A stretch of DNA of 64,000 bases from Annulohypoxylon bovei var. microspora (Eukaryota; Ascomycota; Sordariomycetes; Xylariales; Hypoxylaceae): positions 62,001 to 126,000 of the forward strand of contig MU405305.1 of the NCBI GenBank assembly GCA_022836615.1, given 5' to 3'. How positions within the stretch are numbered: the stretch's first letter is position 1; each line of letters opens with the position of its first letter. Of the stretch, positions 34,223 through 48,789 are shown one piece after another. Below the pieces are notes generated by a model. It was not told the DNA's origin. It searched no databases and saw nothing but the letters and a program-made list of their open reading frames with translations. The position numbers and the translations under genes are program-made.

Positions 34223-37200
34223 ACCGCCCCTCCAGGCCTGAGAATGGTTCTCGGGGCGCGCTTTTCGCTGTCTGCAGTTTCTCTGTTTGATACAGTCTTC
34301 ACTCTGCGACTGCGATTCTGGAATTAATTGGTTTTGGGGGCGCAATTGGGAATTTAAGCGGGAATGAGTTACGATCGGAATTATACCTACCTCACATATT
34401 GATATTTTAATTGGATGAGAAACGAGATACGAATAAAATCAGCTCGAAAGCAAAAACCTACCTAACTACCATTGTTCACAATTTCATTCGTGACAAGCCT
34501 GTACCAGATTCATTAATTCGATCCCAGAGCGTCGAGGAATGGCGTAACTACAGGTACCTACCCAAGGTAGGTAGATATCTAAGTACCTGAGCTGATAGCA
34601 CGAAGCATTTTATAGCTTATTTACTAAGTTTTCTAGAATACAAGACATTGTTATTTCAATAGGGGAATTATCCTAATTATTATTCGCATATTACTCTTTT
34701 AGCAGGTACCTATACACATACGTAAACGAAACGCTCGGGAATGTGGAAGCGCCGAATTCACATAGCGTCCGATGCGAAATAGGAGACCAGAAATTGAGTC
34801 ATATCCGAATCTTCTCAAAAAGAAATACTCGACCAGGAAATGAAGTAAAAATGTGATGGTTCCACAGATGGATATTTTCACTTTAAGCTGAGTCACCAAA
34901 TCCTTAGGTATATGGAAGTAGTGAAACGAGAGTCTCTAGATGATTTAACCCTCCTTGTACCTTGTGTATACTCGAGATGACTTTACTGCTTATTAATATG
35001 AAGATAATTGTCTTAGTATCGTATGTGGTGGGACATCTAACCTTTCCCGCCCTTTACTTTTTGCTAGTGACGTTGTGACTTTAGGTATGTAGGATCCTTC
35101 ATGGTGACAGTAGGATTTTCTTGGATGCTAAACGCGTTCATGATGACCAGTGAAACATGACGATTATTCGGTCGTGTCAGCCGCATGTTACACTATCGTC
35201 AAAAGGTATCTACCATTTATAAAATTGAAAAATTACAGATATTGTTTAACTATGGTGATTGTAAAAAGATGTCGTATATTTTCAAATGCGATCCCGTCTA
35301 AGGCAACCCTTGAAGCCACAATATAGAAGATCGTAGTCCAAGTTTCTCATCTACTTGACTGCAGTTCTACAGATTTATTTGGAAACATAGTATTGGTCAA
35401 TAAAATTTCCTTGAAAGGCGCACTGGACCCAGACCTCGGATACCAACTTGCGTAGCACGCGGCCGGTAGTTTAGCAATAAGGTGTAGCGACGGTTACCTG
35501 CGCATAGCTTTTACTTAATTACTTCCCAACAACTCGGTTGCCGTTCCCCAACCTCTGAAATGTATGGAACTTGTGTTGTATTTGTCGTTAATTCGACTAC
35601 ATGACTAGGGCGTAGCCAGCTCGCTTGTGACCCGTAAGTCTCTTTGATGTGACTATGTACCCACGTAACTCTTACTGAGAGATTGATTATGCTCTAGGTA
35701 CTTTGAAATTAACTAGAACGAAGAAGCTATTTACAACTAGGCATTAGAGTACCTAGGATGACTAAAAAATTGGTCGAAATTCCTTTCTCTCGCACACCGT
35801 ACTCCGGTTTTCCGTGTATCGGTATCTTACATGGCTATGGTTTAAAAGTGGTGATACGTGATTACCGCATATTTATCTCCGATTCATTCGAATTACTGCG
35901 TGTTTTGGTTGCTAGCAGTAGATATCAGCATGTTGCCGATTTACCCGCGGTAGGCAACGCCATTCTCGAGGCCGCTAGCCGCAAGTCCTATCCTGGAGCA
36001 TTTCAGCGCATCCATTACTGCGGAACACGCCGAATACGAGGGACCGAGCTTCGGAGCATATCTTCAAGGCTGGAGTTGGCATCCCAATTGGATAGTGGCC
36101 GTCGAAATATTTAGCTCAAGACTTCGTACCAACGAGGGTTACGTACGTCACTGCAGGAAGCTGAGCGAGAATGAGGGGAACGCGAACTAAAGTAACTGTC
36201 ATTATGTGGAATCATGATCGAAAGTTCAAATTGGAAAACTCTTCAACGCTGTCTGAAGAAGAAACCTCGGATGAGTTATGTCGTGTTTATATATGCAGTA
36301 ATCCAAGCACACAGGGAGCGGACACCCGCGGGGCGACAAGCTTATTCAGGTCCGGACTATCGGTGTCGAGCCGTGACACTTCACTTGTGGAACTTCAATT
36401 TGACGTCCGAGTGGCTGACATACGCCCGCTTAAACTTGAGGGGTCTTGACACTGGATTTGAACCCCTATCTCAGTTACACAGACGGTCAACCAAGCACGT
36501 TTCAAGAGGACCCACGATCCCTAACCTTGGGACGAGATCTTCGCCGTAGGCGTGCCTAGATCAACTGATCTGTCTGTGGGGAAGACGTCACGGATTGTCT
36601 TGCATGAGGTTTGTGACGCTGGTAACACAATCCCTCTCGTACGACTCGAGATCTGGGAACAGTTGCTCCTATTTCTATAGGTTAATACCTGACCAATCGT
36701 CCTAGACGTGCCAGCGAGAGAGCGGTGGACTTCGGGTGTAAAGATGCGCGTGCTTGCCAACTGAGTGATGAGATTTCAGATAGACGTATACCGTAAAGAG
36801 TCCGCGGGACAGCGGGGACAGCGGAGTCTGGAATATATCTATATGCCTCACACAACATCGCTAAGGCGTTTGAGATCTAGGATAATTTTCTGCTTTCCTA
36901 TGATTTTGATGCTGCGTCGTTGACATATTAGACTGACGTACGCTGTGATATTCATTCTGGAGATACAAGTTAACTCATGACAGCGGAATATGAAATTGAA
37001 CGAGTTAATAATGTATAGGTACCTACTTTGGTGGCTCATGCAGTAGAGCATCGGGCATGCAGCATCCCGTAATGTAGATGCAGATATATGGTATTAAAAT
37101 ATTATTCATCAAGCGAGCTCTACCCTTTCCCATATTCCCAGACTCAGTTTCGTTAATTGACAATTTGTTATTGGCTATAAGTTGGAGGTTGATGATTATG

Positions 37201-40200
37201 GTGACCTCCAAGCACGCTAGAAATGTTACCTCGGCTTTTGATACACGGCGATGGATCTAATTCAGATCTGGGAGAGAACAGGTCGATGTGAGACTCGAAG
37301 GTTGCATGCGACAGACTCACTAAGAACTAGTTGCGTAGTGAGAATCGTGGCCGTTGTCAATAATTTGATTGCCTAGAGGCCACTCCATTGTTTGAGCCAG
37401 GTTCTAACTAAGAACCAGCATCATTTCCAAGGCCTATTTTCACGTAGTCGTTTTTAACCACATTATAATACTCGGAGGCAAAGTCGCATCGTCTAGGTAA
37501 CTGAAGATCGAAGTTTTCTAAGACTCATCGGAAGATCAAAGAGCGCTGGACGAGGAGCATTGAGTTATCCCTCGATCCCATTTCTATATTCAAATAATAT
37601 AAATATATGCATTGAAGACCTCTAGTGCCCTGTTAGACATTCGGACGCAAACTTGGAATTTTCGGTAGCATCCCTGTAGCGGCTGTTGTCGCATACAGCC
37701 AAGCTTAAAGATATAGAGGTAGAAATACCTTCCGCATTGGACGTGGGGCGGCGCATTACTGGTTATGGATTGCATTTCCAGGACAAAACCTAAGGTTGCA
37801 GTTGAAATATTCAGGGAGTTCATGTGTAATGCCCTTTTGGGAACCCAGACCTTCTAATTAAGGCAGGGAAGGACATCATCCTCGGCCGTTGACGCCAACC
37901 ATAGGATTCACAAACAAGATTATTTTACTAGTAATTACATAAGTAGTAAATATAAGCTTAATTATAGAACTAGGTAGGTGGGATATATAAGTACATATGT
38001 TTCCTTTTCTTTGACTTATCATCGCTCGTTAATAAGGATTGAAACAAATTGGCATAATGATACTAGGTAGGTATCAACTTCAATTGATACTTGTTATAGA
38101 AAACACACGCATATCAAGCTCTTATACGAAGAACGGATGTGTAGATCGAAGGAGAAAAATAGGGGCTCGATACGGGGTCCTTCTAATAATAACACATAGC
38201 AATAAGATGAACGTGGGGAAAGGGGAAGATCCACGGACGGATCTAAACTGTTGCTTAAAAGATGTTAAAACGGTAAAATTGACCCGTTTTATGCTGAAGT
38301 GATTGACTTTTGCATCTAACCGATTTACCATAGCGTTTGGAACCTATTGGTCTCTGCTTTCTTTAAAAGATCCTCAGATCGGTGATCCTTTTGTGGTGGA
38401 TCTAACTTGCTGATAGTTGAATGATGAATGTAAAACAGCATGAAGAATACATCGGATGTTGACGGAAAGAAACAGGATTGCTTTTTGTATAAAATTTATT
38501 ACGATGAATACCTACCTATCTTTAATAATGTATGCAGGCGTGTATATTTACCTGTTATGTCTTTAAACACTGTACAGGGATTGCCTTGCCTCAACCTAGG
38601 GATACTATCTTGTATCAATCCCGGCTTATATGTCGGCTTATTGCATAGCTAAAATTCCGGCTACTGTGCGGAAATTTCATGTACAATATCACTACAACAT
38701 TCGTTTCGTTTTTTCCCCTTTCTTAGCACGTCACTCTATCTTTCCTTAAAAGTTGGTGAGGCTACGGGCGCATTGTTCCCTCACATAGTTCCATCTACAT
38801 AGGAAATCATTAAGCATTGGTTTAAACAAGTAAAGAATACTGTTGATCGTTAGTGTGGATTGGTTCTTAATGCTGGGGGATCTTCCTTTTTCGACATCTC
38901 GAAATGAATGATCTCCGGTGGTCCCGTTACTCCTTATGGTACACACTACAAGAGGAGCCTGGAGGACGAGCCACAGTACCTGCAGAAATCAAGACACCCT
39001 TAAAACATGGGGGTTTAACTGGTATCTACCTATCTCTTGATGTCGATCTATCAAGATACATATGTCTTCTTGCGTTGCTAACCGCCGATCAACGTTAAAA
39101 ACACAAACTTCAGACCTTGGAAAGGAGGGCTCGATAATACCTAGGTAGGTAGGTAGGTAGGTAGGTATGTCACTATGTTTGACTCATTAAGGTGATTCGT
39201 TAATACATCCAGAGCTGCTAAACCGATGCCTACCTATTCCTTTCTTTCTAGAAACAGTTTGAAGCAGTGCATAAATACAAGCCTGGAAAGGTTGGTACTC
39301 GAAGCGCTAAAGCCTGGAGACCTCGAATAATCTGGGGTCTTATCAACTTTCACTAAAGACGAGGAAAATAAAATGACACTTGCCTCCAAAGTATAGGTGC
39401 ATATGTAGGCAATATGTAACCCCTTAGTCGTATATATATAAACTAGGTAGTTAGGTATGACGGAAGTCATCCCGTCGTTTGAATTTGCATATGTAAAGTT
39501 TAGAGCCTCCCACGTACGACGGTCACGTCATTCCCCTGAATCGAGGCTATGATATATACCTATATATGGCCACCGAGGCTCGGTTTTTCTTGTAAGACAT
39601 TGAATACATACGTGTCCAACAATGAAATCTTCTCGAAGCTTGCTAGTAAAGAATCTAAATACTCGGCGTCCTAGCCTCTCGCATTAGAACTAATAATTCT
39701 TGGATGGACGAAGCAATCGAACCATGGATGCAGAAACGGTGTGCGGCGAATTCTTCCAGGGCTCCATCGATTTATGTACTGTACTCCGTATGGTCGCCGC
39801 GTCATGTAAAGCATCCCCCCGATCCCTTGTCGTGCTCTTGTCTAGCGCGACATGGGTAATGAGCGCAGACCAATAGGCGGTCATTGTCTCATCAACAGCC
39901 CCGGCCAATTGGCACACGGACTTGGATGAAAATGGGTTAGTATCATATCTAGGAGGAAGCCCTGTAATATGAGATAGCGCGGTCGCGAGACTTGGATATT
40001 TAGAAAAACACGTATCCGCTACAGCAAACAAAAACAACAACGACGGTAACAGCTTTGAACGCTTGTTAGCGCCCCCCCTATTACCTGGTAAACACGCTGG
40101 AATTTGGTAGGTAGGGTTGCTGAATAGGGGACATCGCTGTATTGAACAGGTGGTGTTAGTAGTGTTAGAGTGGTTAGAACGACCTGTAATATTGTCATGC

Positions 40201-41986
40201 AGTCAAGTCACCTACATCAGCCCATGTCTACATATATGATGGATCGCGATACGGGTAGGAGTTCATGCGTGTGCTTCAATTCGTCGATATCGAAGTTTTG
40301 TCTCTCCTCTTTTTTCTTATTCCGCATGGTTGTATGGCAGCCAGTTCGTTTATCTGTATCAGTGAGCGTGTGTGTCCAACCATTTAGGTTTGAAGGACGG
40401 GAGTGATTGAAAAGGCGAGATGGGTTTTACAGTTGTCGCTTAGCCGATTGCTAGATTTGTTGTTTTTCAAGGTTAGCATTTAATAATTGATCCATCTGAA
40501 CATCAATTGAAGTACATATGTATCCACTATCGTGGGCTAAATACATTAGATGTTCATCCATCTGTGCCTCCTCCAGAACTTAGACTCACTACTTATGTTA
40601 GAAGGGAAGCAGGTACTCACCTAGTCACTGTGGATCATCTCTTTCGTAGAAGCTACCTTCATCCGGCTAGCACCTGCAGAAACCAGACGGCTATTACACG
40701 GGGTCTTACTTTGGCTATGTACTACTAGTAAGAGGTAGGTACATATGATCCACCTCCCAGTCCCTTCAAGCATGCACCTAGGTACTCTAGGTACTACCCA
40801 GGATACAGCATGTACATCCCATACCGTTCCTGTAGAATTGGATACAACGCTACAACAACGCTACGATACGCGCTAATCTGCTGGGTAACTGGCACTGCCT
40901 TGTCTGAAAGATTGGAATATGGAATTTCAAACCTCAACTTCCAAACTTCTTTCCTTTTCCATCCCAATGCACTTCTGAATAACATCAACCCTCTTTCCCC
41001 CCCTACACCTCTCTCCTTCTTCCTTACCCCCCTTAGTCATATTCCCTATTTACTTGACTACACAGTACATAGCGTTATTCAGAAATTGCACTCTGTTTTG
41101 TTGTTGTGATTATCTCGCGGTTTCCCCCCCTTTAGCCCAAAGTCCCTGAACGTTTTTTTTTTCTGTCATCCCTTTTCAAATCTCATCCAGTTCTTCTCCC
41201 ATTTCGTCTCTTTCGAGTCATCAACCCTTTGATTTTTGTTTTAGGCTGTCCATTACCATCGGATTAAGTGGCCTTCGCATCTATTAAAAAACAAGAAACT
41301 TCACAAAAACAAGATTATCCTCTCTTCCTTTCTTGGCCGACAACAGTACGGACAGGGTCACTACGATAGCCTCTCCCATGTTCTCCCACTAGAGTTTCGT
41401 CTATTCTCCCTCCGTGTCAATCGTGGCACCGAAAACTCATCGAACCCGATCCGGCCGTTCTCCAAGACCAGCTGTCGTGAGATACTCGACACATTCAGGT
41501 CAACGTGGTTGTCTACGGTAATAGTAGACTTCCCTCTGGAGATCATCACTCGTTTTCTCCCTGGTCGCAGGCGCCCTTCTCACTTTCCACCAAAGTTACC
41601 ATCTTTAATCTCCAATTCGGATCATCGTCATCACTTGACCGACATTCCTACCTCGTTGAGCGTACTAATTATTGGGTGTCAGTAATCTAAAGGTGTGCAT
41701 TCTTTCCTGCTTTACATATGGTATCTAGGTATTTGGGTACGAACCTCAATTTTAGGTATCGTGGTTTCATACTGGATTAGCCGAACAATCATCAATCATC
41801 GATCATCGATCATCTCTATACTCACTTGCTAACGACAACTGCTAAGGACATCCACCCTGCCCCGTTCGCGGAACCCCTCTTCTTTCGTTCAAAACTTCTT
41901 CTATAGCCAATAGATTTAACAAGCGAATCGAATTCCTTCGTTCGTAAGCCCGCTCAGCCGACCATTCGGGCTCTAAATCTTTGAAT
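34223..41986. other. 7.8 kb gene-poor region and BNI4-like 5' leader
   Basis: No frame here has protein-like composition with splice support. It contains GGTA tracts (34553-34582; a six-copy GGTA run at about 39142-39168; 40777-40799). A pyrimidine-rich leader at 40960-41340 and an ATC/GATC microsatellite at about 41788-41815 precede the BNI4-like gene. A minus-strand frame at 39690-40040 is faintly protein-like and could be a relic. Confidence 0.35.
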
Positions 41987-44746
41987 ATGGCTGCGCTGGT
42001 CCAAACATATCCTCAGCAAAGTGGAACAGTAACATTGCTTCAGACCAGACCCAGTTCAGCTTCCGGAAGGATGCCAGGACCATCAGGAACCCAGCCTAAC
42101 CCGGCGTACATGGGTAATTCACAGAGGAACAATTATCATGGCCTATCTGGTAGTGTTGGAGGAGGACCGACTGTCTATCGTGGCAACACCTCCGCTCCGG
42201 TTCAACCATACGCCTTCACGGCTACGCCAAATCTAGCTAACGGCGGACAATGGCAACAGTACGGAGCCTACCGTTCGTCGACAAGTGTTCCGAATATGCA
42301 GATGGCGGATCCAAACGCTTCGGCGCGCTCCCGTCACCCTGTAAACCCCAACACACCGGGTAATAGCAATGGCCATCTCTCAATGCCCACCGGCATGTCT
42401 CAAGATGATTCTCAGGCTGCTCCTACTTCTGGACCTCGGCCTCAGCTTGCACCTTTAAATATTTCATCTAGCCAACCAACATTTGCACAGGTTGCTGCTG
42501 CGAAGGCAACGCCGGAACGATATAGGCGACCATCTGCGAGGTTTACAGACTCGTCGCCTAGTGTCATGCAAACACAGCAGTCACAAGGTTCAGCAATGCC
42601 ATCAGGTTCCGGCATGGCCACCGTTGTCCATCTTTATAACCCTCGAGCTATGCCCGACCGGAAAGCAGGGATGCCCAGGAATTCCGTGGTCCCGGCAAGC
42701 AGGCCGCATAGTGCCTACGGGTCCATGGCAGGCGTGGCGGTGGATGACATGCAGCTATACCGGCATCCTACTGAGGAAGAAGCTAAAAGATTTCGACGTC
42801 GTAGCATACACTCCATCAATTCTTCCGATTATCCCACCCCCCTGACCCCGCAAGAATTCAAACGAGCGGAAGAATCATTCCGCCAAGAAGCGTTAGCCGC
42901 GTCGAAGAAGCATGGTGGTTCCGATAAGGGCCAGAAAATTATTACTCGCCCTGGTCTTGGCCTCTCTACTAATGGACCAGTAGAAAAGAATACCACGCAT
43001 CGCGGTAATGGTAGTTCTGAGAGTCTAGTTTCGAGTGGGAGCAGTAATTCCAGACCATCTTCGGTATGTATTAACCCCTGGAAGAGTTTTGGAAAAGTCT
43101 CCGATGGATTGCCCAATCAGGTGACAGCGAGACAGTATTGCCTCACTAAGATGCTAACTGAGGGTGCTATCACAGTCTGCCAATCGAAACTCCAGTGCAT
43201 CTCCCCCCACGACAAGCCCCGCCTCTACCTCCACCTCTGCAGACAAGAAGCCTGGTAACGATCAATCAAAGCAAGTGAATATACCACCTCGCGGCTCATC
43301 AACTGATGTCGGAAAACGAACTATTAATCCATCTCCCTTGTCGAAGCCGGTAACCATGGGTCCCGGATCTTCATCCGATGACTCGGGAACTCCCGCTAAC
43401 GCATCGGAGCCGCTCCCTGTCAAGTCGTCGGCGCCAACTTCTAATTCGATGGCCGATAGTCCTGCAGCTAAGCAGCTCGCTGCAATTAATGAGAAAGGAG
43501 GCAAGTCAAAGAGCAAGACATCGCGGCTGCGGCGAGCTTTCTCCTTCGGGAGCGCCGCTGAACTTAGGAAGGCTGCCGGCCAAGATGTCGCCGCTCCTGA
43601 TGCGGCTAAGACGTCGCAAAATGAGCCTTCGAGATTGCACAAGGAACCCAGACCTGAGGATCTCTACGAGGAGGAACAAGCACGGATTGCGCAGAAACAG
43701 GAAGAGAGCGGGATCGGAAGTAGTATTTATTCTGGCACTAAGTTATTCTCTGGATCGACTGATAACCTTTCGATTTCCTCGACGGCTTCTTCTGCATCGA
43801 TCATGCTCCGTAAGATGGGACGTGGGATGAAGAAAGGTGGTAGATCGTTAGTTGGCTTGTTCCGGCCTAAATCGATTATCGGGTCACCCACCGACGATTT
43901 AAAACTACCCGATGTTTCCCAGGCCGAAGTGTCTATGGTCACAGTAGAGGCCGAGCGTGAAAGGGTCAACATCAACGTTGATCCCCACTCACAACAAGCT
44001 GGTGGCACTGGCTTCCCTCATCTTGAGAACAATTCGGTGGATGCTACAGCAGATATGCTAGCATCCGACCGCCTTGGGAGTTCAGGCACAGACAATTCTG
44101 GCGCGAGAAAGAGCATAGTTGGTGGTGAAAGGGAGAGGGCTGAAGTGCTGGCAACGATTCGGAAGGGTATTCTGAAAAGTAAGTCAAGTATCGAAATTGG
44201 ATTACTACTCATTTCTAACATCATCCTAGCTCGTAGCAACTCTCCGAGTCCAGTATCCCGAGGATCTGAGACTAAAGGTCCTACCTTTGATCTCCCAACA
44301 ATCCCCAACGTTTCCAACTCTCCCAGTTCCAGCGCTCCTAGCACCCCGAATGAGGAAGTACAAGGTCATAGACGAAGCGGATCTGTTGCTATCGGCAGTG
44401 AAGACTATTTCGTGTCAGCGCTTCGCCTTCGCCAAGACACGAGGAGTGCGCCAACAACACCTCAGGGCTCTGGCGGCAAGCGCAATGCTACATTCAGCCC
44501 GCGGATCGTCTTCTACGACACATGGCCTCCTGGCGAGTATGACCGTCGTGGCGAGATCGCAACTTGCAATCGCCTAACGCCAATGCTCGCCCAGCAGATC
44601 AAGGAGGAATTGAACAGCTTCAAGATGGTAAGTGTAGACGGAAGAACGTCGTAATATTACCTTATTACCTAGCATGGCTTACTAATGTTGGATCACAGGA
44701 AATGGAAGTCCACGAAACGTCCAAGATTTATACGCACTTTTTCTGA
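41987..44746 (+). CDS. BNI4-like septum/chitin-synthase scaffold, 841 aa
   Basis: Four exons: 41987-43063, 43176-44178, 44230-44627, 44699-44746, with matched phases and consensus introns. Most of the protein is Ser/Pro/Gln/Asn-rich and disordered, with basic patches such as KTSRLRRAFSFGSAAELRK. The conserved part is the extreme C-terminus: a PP1-docking-like RIVF inside SPRIVFYDTWPPGEYDRR, then EIATCNRLTPMLAQQIKEEL and the terminal YTHFF created by the last tiny exon. This matches my memory of the C-terminal block of Bni4-type proteins, which tether chitin synthase III regulators and Glc7 phosphatase to septins at the bud neck or septum. Family assignment rests on this block only. A long, pyrimidine-rich 5' leader precedes the gene. 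Confidence 0.8.
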
Positions 44747-46355
44747 TGATGACAAGCGCTACACCATGAAATACTAGCAAAAATGATTCCATTCTCGATT
44801 AAAGGCCTATAGGCCCGTAATCATGTATTTGACACTATTAGAGTCTACGGCGTTTGCACACGGTCAGCATAGTAAGGTGTCATGGCGTTTTCGAATTTAC
44901 ATTATCTTGCTATTATCCGAGCACAAAAATCAACCTGTTGCTATAATATCGAATCGAACAGTACCAGTAACAGCGGGGACCCGATGACTATTAAGAATAC
45001 CAAGCTTGTCGGAGCATCTTTGCGAGAGGCACCCTCCGTTTCTAACTCACTCTAGAACAAGTTATGCCCTACACCTGTCGAGTGTCACGTACTTGGTGTC
45101 ATGTATGATAGCGCACAAATCGGCCTATCCTGGAGGGGGATTTAACTAGGTACAGGCGTATTGACCTAGTTAGAACCCGGTCCGTTTCTCGGAATGGAGA
45201 GGAGTACATAGCCCTGAGGCTAGCACGTGGGGATTAAAAGACCGAATCGGCCGAGAGTGTGATTTCAATCCTGTTGGTGGAGTATCGAAAAATAAAACGG
45301 CACCTTCATCTCCCCCTTGCCTACTTACGTATCTATCACTATAAGTTCTACCTCGCCCTCGACGATGCAAACTGAGCAAGGCCAACATTTTGGAACCAAG
45401 CATAGATGTATGTATCTACGGGGTGTTGCATCATCCTAATTTCTAGACAAGGGAAATGAAGGGAGTTAGCATTTGAAGTTCGAGCAAGAGAGGAACAATA
45501 CATTTTGTCTTATCGTTCACGACCTCGAGACCATGATGACGTTTGCTCCAGGGGATGGAAGTAATGTACTATTAGTGAAAGATTTGAGCACACTACGTAT
45601 TTCAGGCGGGATAAGAGCAAATATCAACATCAATTTCCAGACGTTGGTAACATGTGCTAACCTATATCCTATTTGCTATACGCCAATGACTTCCGTCGGT
45701 ACGGGACGGATTGGTGAGGAGAGAAAAAAAAAAGGCCGAAAGAATTCACCCACGACCTTGTTTCTACGTGGTATCGTGACGCTTGTTCTTCTCCAGGGTC
45801 TCTTTTAGCGAGGGTCCAGTCTAACCGTGGGGGGTTAGACGGGTTTGCCAAGATGTCGCAACGGTTTTGCGCGATCTTTCATTTGTACATGTACTCGGTC
45901 GATTAATACGAGATGTTAGCCGCCTCATAGCGGATGTTGGTAAATAAAATGCTCGGATGCTTGCTTTAATACTAAATGAAAAGCTAGCCCCCTTATTAAT
46001 GCTATTGGCGGCTTAACCAACGCCCCTTTTAGATACCCGAGCCACCCGTCGTCGGTCATGTGATACCCCTTGGCCTCACCACTTCTACACAACCTACATA
46101 CATCATACTGGCATGAGTGTTGTACTAAATAAGGCAAGTACATATGTAGTGAGGCTAAAGGACTAGAGGGATATCGAAAAGGAGATCAAGGTACTGGCAC
46201 TAGGTACCTAGGTACCTACCTAAAACAATATGTCCTTATCGATAAAATAAAGTCCCACCTAAGTTCTTTAGCTAAGTTAGATGCTGGGAACTTTTCTTTC
46301 CAACTTCAAATAATTTGTGGTTCACGACGATGCGAATTCATCATCACATTTCAAG
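44747..46355. other. Intergenic, upstream of PUS1
   Basis: 1.6 kb with no supported gene. It has a GGTCATGTGAT box at 46053-46063 and a TAGGTACCTAGGTACCTACC tract at about 46202-46221. Confidence 0.4.
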
Positions 46356-48443
46356 ATGGTGGCCGAAGACAATATGCGCGATGCGCCAACAAGCAATCCC
46401 AAGCCAAATTCCGTATCCAACGACAGCGCATCCAAACTTACGTCTGATCTACCCGCGAAGCCAGACCCGACGACAAATTCAGATGTTGCGGGGCCAAACC
46501 GTCGCAACGATCGAAACAAACGCGGGACCGGAAATTTCAACTCCAATGGTCGTCGAAGAGGTCAAGACCCCAAGCGTAAGGGTTCGGAGCGAGATAGAGA
46601 AAAGTCAGTTCCAAGATCTGCCAATTGGCTCTAGGAACCTAAACCAGTACCTACTAACCAGCCAACAGCCGTGGTCCTATGAACAAGCGTGAGCGCAACG
46701 AGAAGGAATGGCAAGAACGAAAGCGCAGAAGACTCGACGAGAACGGAAATTCCGCGAAACCTAGCGAACCTAGTTACATGAGCATTCAGTTTCCCGAGGA
46801 AGAGATTGCTGCCGAAGAGCGCAAACCGAAGCGCAAGGTAGCTGTTATGATTGGGTATTCCGGTACGGGATATCATGGTTTACAGATCAACCATAAGGAA
46901 AAGACAATCGAGGGTGACATATTCGCTGCGTTCGTTGCTGCGAAGGCTATCTCGAAGGCCAATGCCGACGACCTGAGGAAGTCTAGCTTCGTACGATGCG
47001 CAAGGACCGACAAGGGTGTCCATGCCGCAGGGAATATGATATCCCTGAAATTAATCATCCAAGACCCCGATATAGTGAAGAAGATCAACGAGAATTTACC
47101 CTCCCAGATCCGAGTATGGGGTATACAACGGACAAACAACTCCTTTAGCTGCTACCAATCTTGCGACTCAAGATGGTACGAGTACTTGATGCCGAGTTAT
47201 TGTTTGTTACCTCCCCACCCCGAAAGTTTCCTAGGGAAGAAGGTCCTAGAGTCTGTCAAGGAGCACGGTGTCGAGGAAGAATACGCAAAGCGACTAGGTG
47301 AAGTCAAAGACTATTGGGAGGAGGTGCACAAGAACGATATCCAACCTATCTTGGACAGCCTGGATCCCAAAGTCCGAGAGACCGTCATGCGGCGCATGAA
47401 CACAGTGGTCAACGAATCCGACGATGAAAATTCCGCAGAAGAGACAGCAGAATTCGAATCGTCAAATGAGAAGCCCAGTGTCTCAACCGAAATCAACGAA
47501 GACACCTCTGAGAGCAAACTAGAAAGTGAGCCGACGAAGGCATCTGATTCAGTACAGCAAGACCCCGTGGAAGAATTGAGCGTCGCAGCAGACACCACTA
47601 CTTCTCAAACTGAAGGTACCGAGGAATCGGAGGTGAAGAAGCCGAAAGAGATGCACCCCGTAGATCGTGCGCTCAAGCAGCTCAAGGCCGCCTATTTAGC
47701 TGCAAAGCGACGTTATCGAGCCGCCCCAGAGCGGATATCCCAACTTCAACAAGCGCTAGACCAATACAAAGGTACCAACAACTTTCACAACTACACCATT
47801 CGGAAATCCCATTCGGACCCCTCGTCAAAGCGGACCATTCGATCCTTCATAGTAAATCCCGAACCAATTCAGATCAACGACACGCAGTGGCTGTCTCTCA
47901 AGGTTCATGGGCAGTCCTTTATGATGCACCAGATCCGCAAGATGGTCGGCATGGCAGTCCTCGTTACGCGATGCGCCACGCCCTTTTCTCGCATTAACGA
48001 GAGCTACGAATCTATCCAGATCAGCATTCCTAAGGCGCCGAGTCTTGGCCTGCTACTAGAGAGGCCCGTTTTCGAGACCTACAACAAGCGCGCCAGGGAC
48101 CAGTTCAGCCTCCCGGAACTCGACTTCGGCAACTACGAGAAGGAGATTCAGGAATTTAAGGACTCGCAGATTTACCGCCACATCTTTGAGCTGGAGGAGA
48201 AGGAGAATTCGTAAGTTGCCCCGTGTAGATTTCTAGGGTGAGAATGCGAGTACGGGTTTATTAACATTTTATAGATTCCACACGTTCTTCCACCAGATCG
48301 ATAACTACAAGCTAGGCTACTTCCTCTGGGTCACTGCCGGAGGCGTAGACGCAGCGGTGACGAGAATGGGAACCATACCTAAGGAACTAGAGGATGAATC
48401 GGGAGACGACGGGGAGGAGAATCCGGAAGGAGGCGAGGGTTAG
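46356..48443 (+). CDS. PUS1: tRNA pseudouridine synthase PUS1 (TruA family), 652 aa
   Basis: Isomerises uridines to pseudouridine in tRNA, and in some mRNA and snRNA, in the nucleus. Three exons (46356-46603, 46669-48210, 48275-48443) give 652 residues. The first 130 residues are disordered and basic (RRNDRNKR, KRERNEKEWQERKRRR, a likely nuclear signal). The TruA core starts at KVAVMIGYSGTGYHGLQ. The catalytic Asp is in VRCARTDKGVHAAGN (about residue 197). The usual RWYEYLMP and NFHNYT segments follow, then the C-terminal HQIRKMVG motif. An acidic, low-complexity insert of roughly 110 residues splits the core, as is common in fungal Pus1. The last exon gives FHTFFHQIDNYKLGYFLW and an acidic tail. 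Confidence 0.93.
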
Positions 48444-48789
48444 ATGTCCCAACTTCTCGCTCGGCTTCGCTCTATGTTCACTTAGATAGCTTAGAATCGG
48501 CTCAAGGCCTTAGCATTTGCGTGTGTCACAGATACGTTCATAGCAGAAGCATGACTTCAATGAGAAGTTCGGTGATTTTATAAAACAAAACAGTCAATTA
48601 ACTCATTGGCCTAGCAGCGTAGTAGGCATTAATTACTGGAGCGACAAGTCCCACTTAACAATCCGATAGCATCTCGCCTGTCGATGAGGTTTAGAGTTTG
48701 AATGATTGCAACATCGTAATCGCCTTGACAGTTTCACAGCAATCCGCCGACTCCAAGTACTCCACAAGGCGGACATCTCAAACACTAGC
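48444..48789. other. Convergent 3' interval
   Basis: 346 bp between the PUS1 stop and the end of the open frame of the repeat gene. It presumably holds both 3' UTRs. Nothing else was seen. Confidence 0.35.

Noticed and set aside
36440..36490. GGATTTGAACCCC, possible minus-strand tRNA T-arm
   Set aside because: No T-stem pairing, no acceptor stem and no A-box partner at the right distance.
39690..40040. Minus-strand frame of about 115 codons
   Set aside because: Faintly protein-like, but with no ATG in a sensible place, no splice-supported extension and no family. Kept only as a possible relic.
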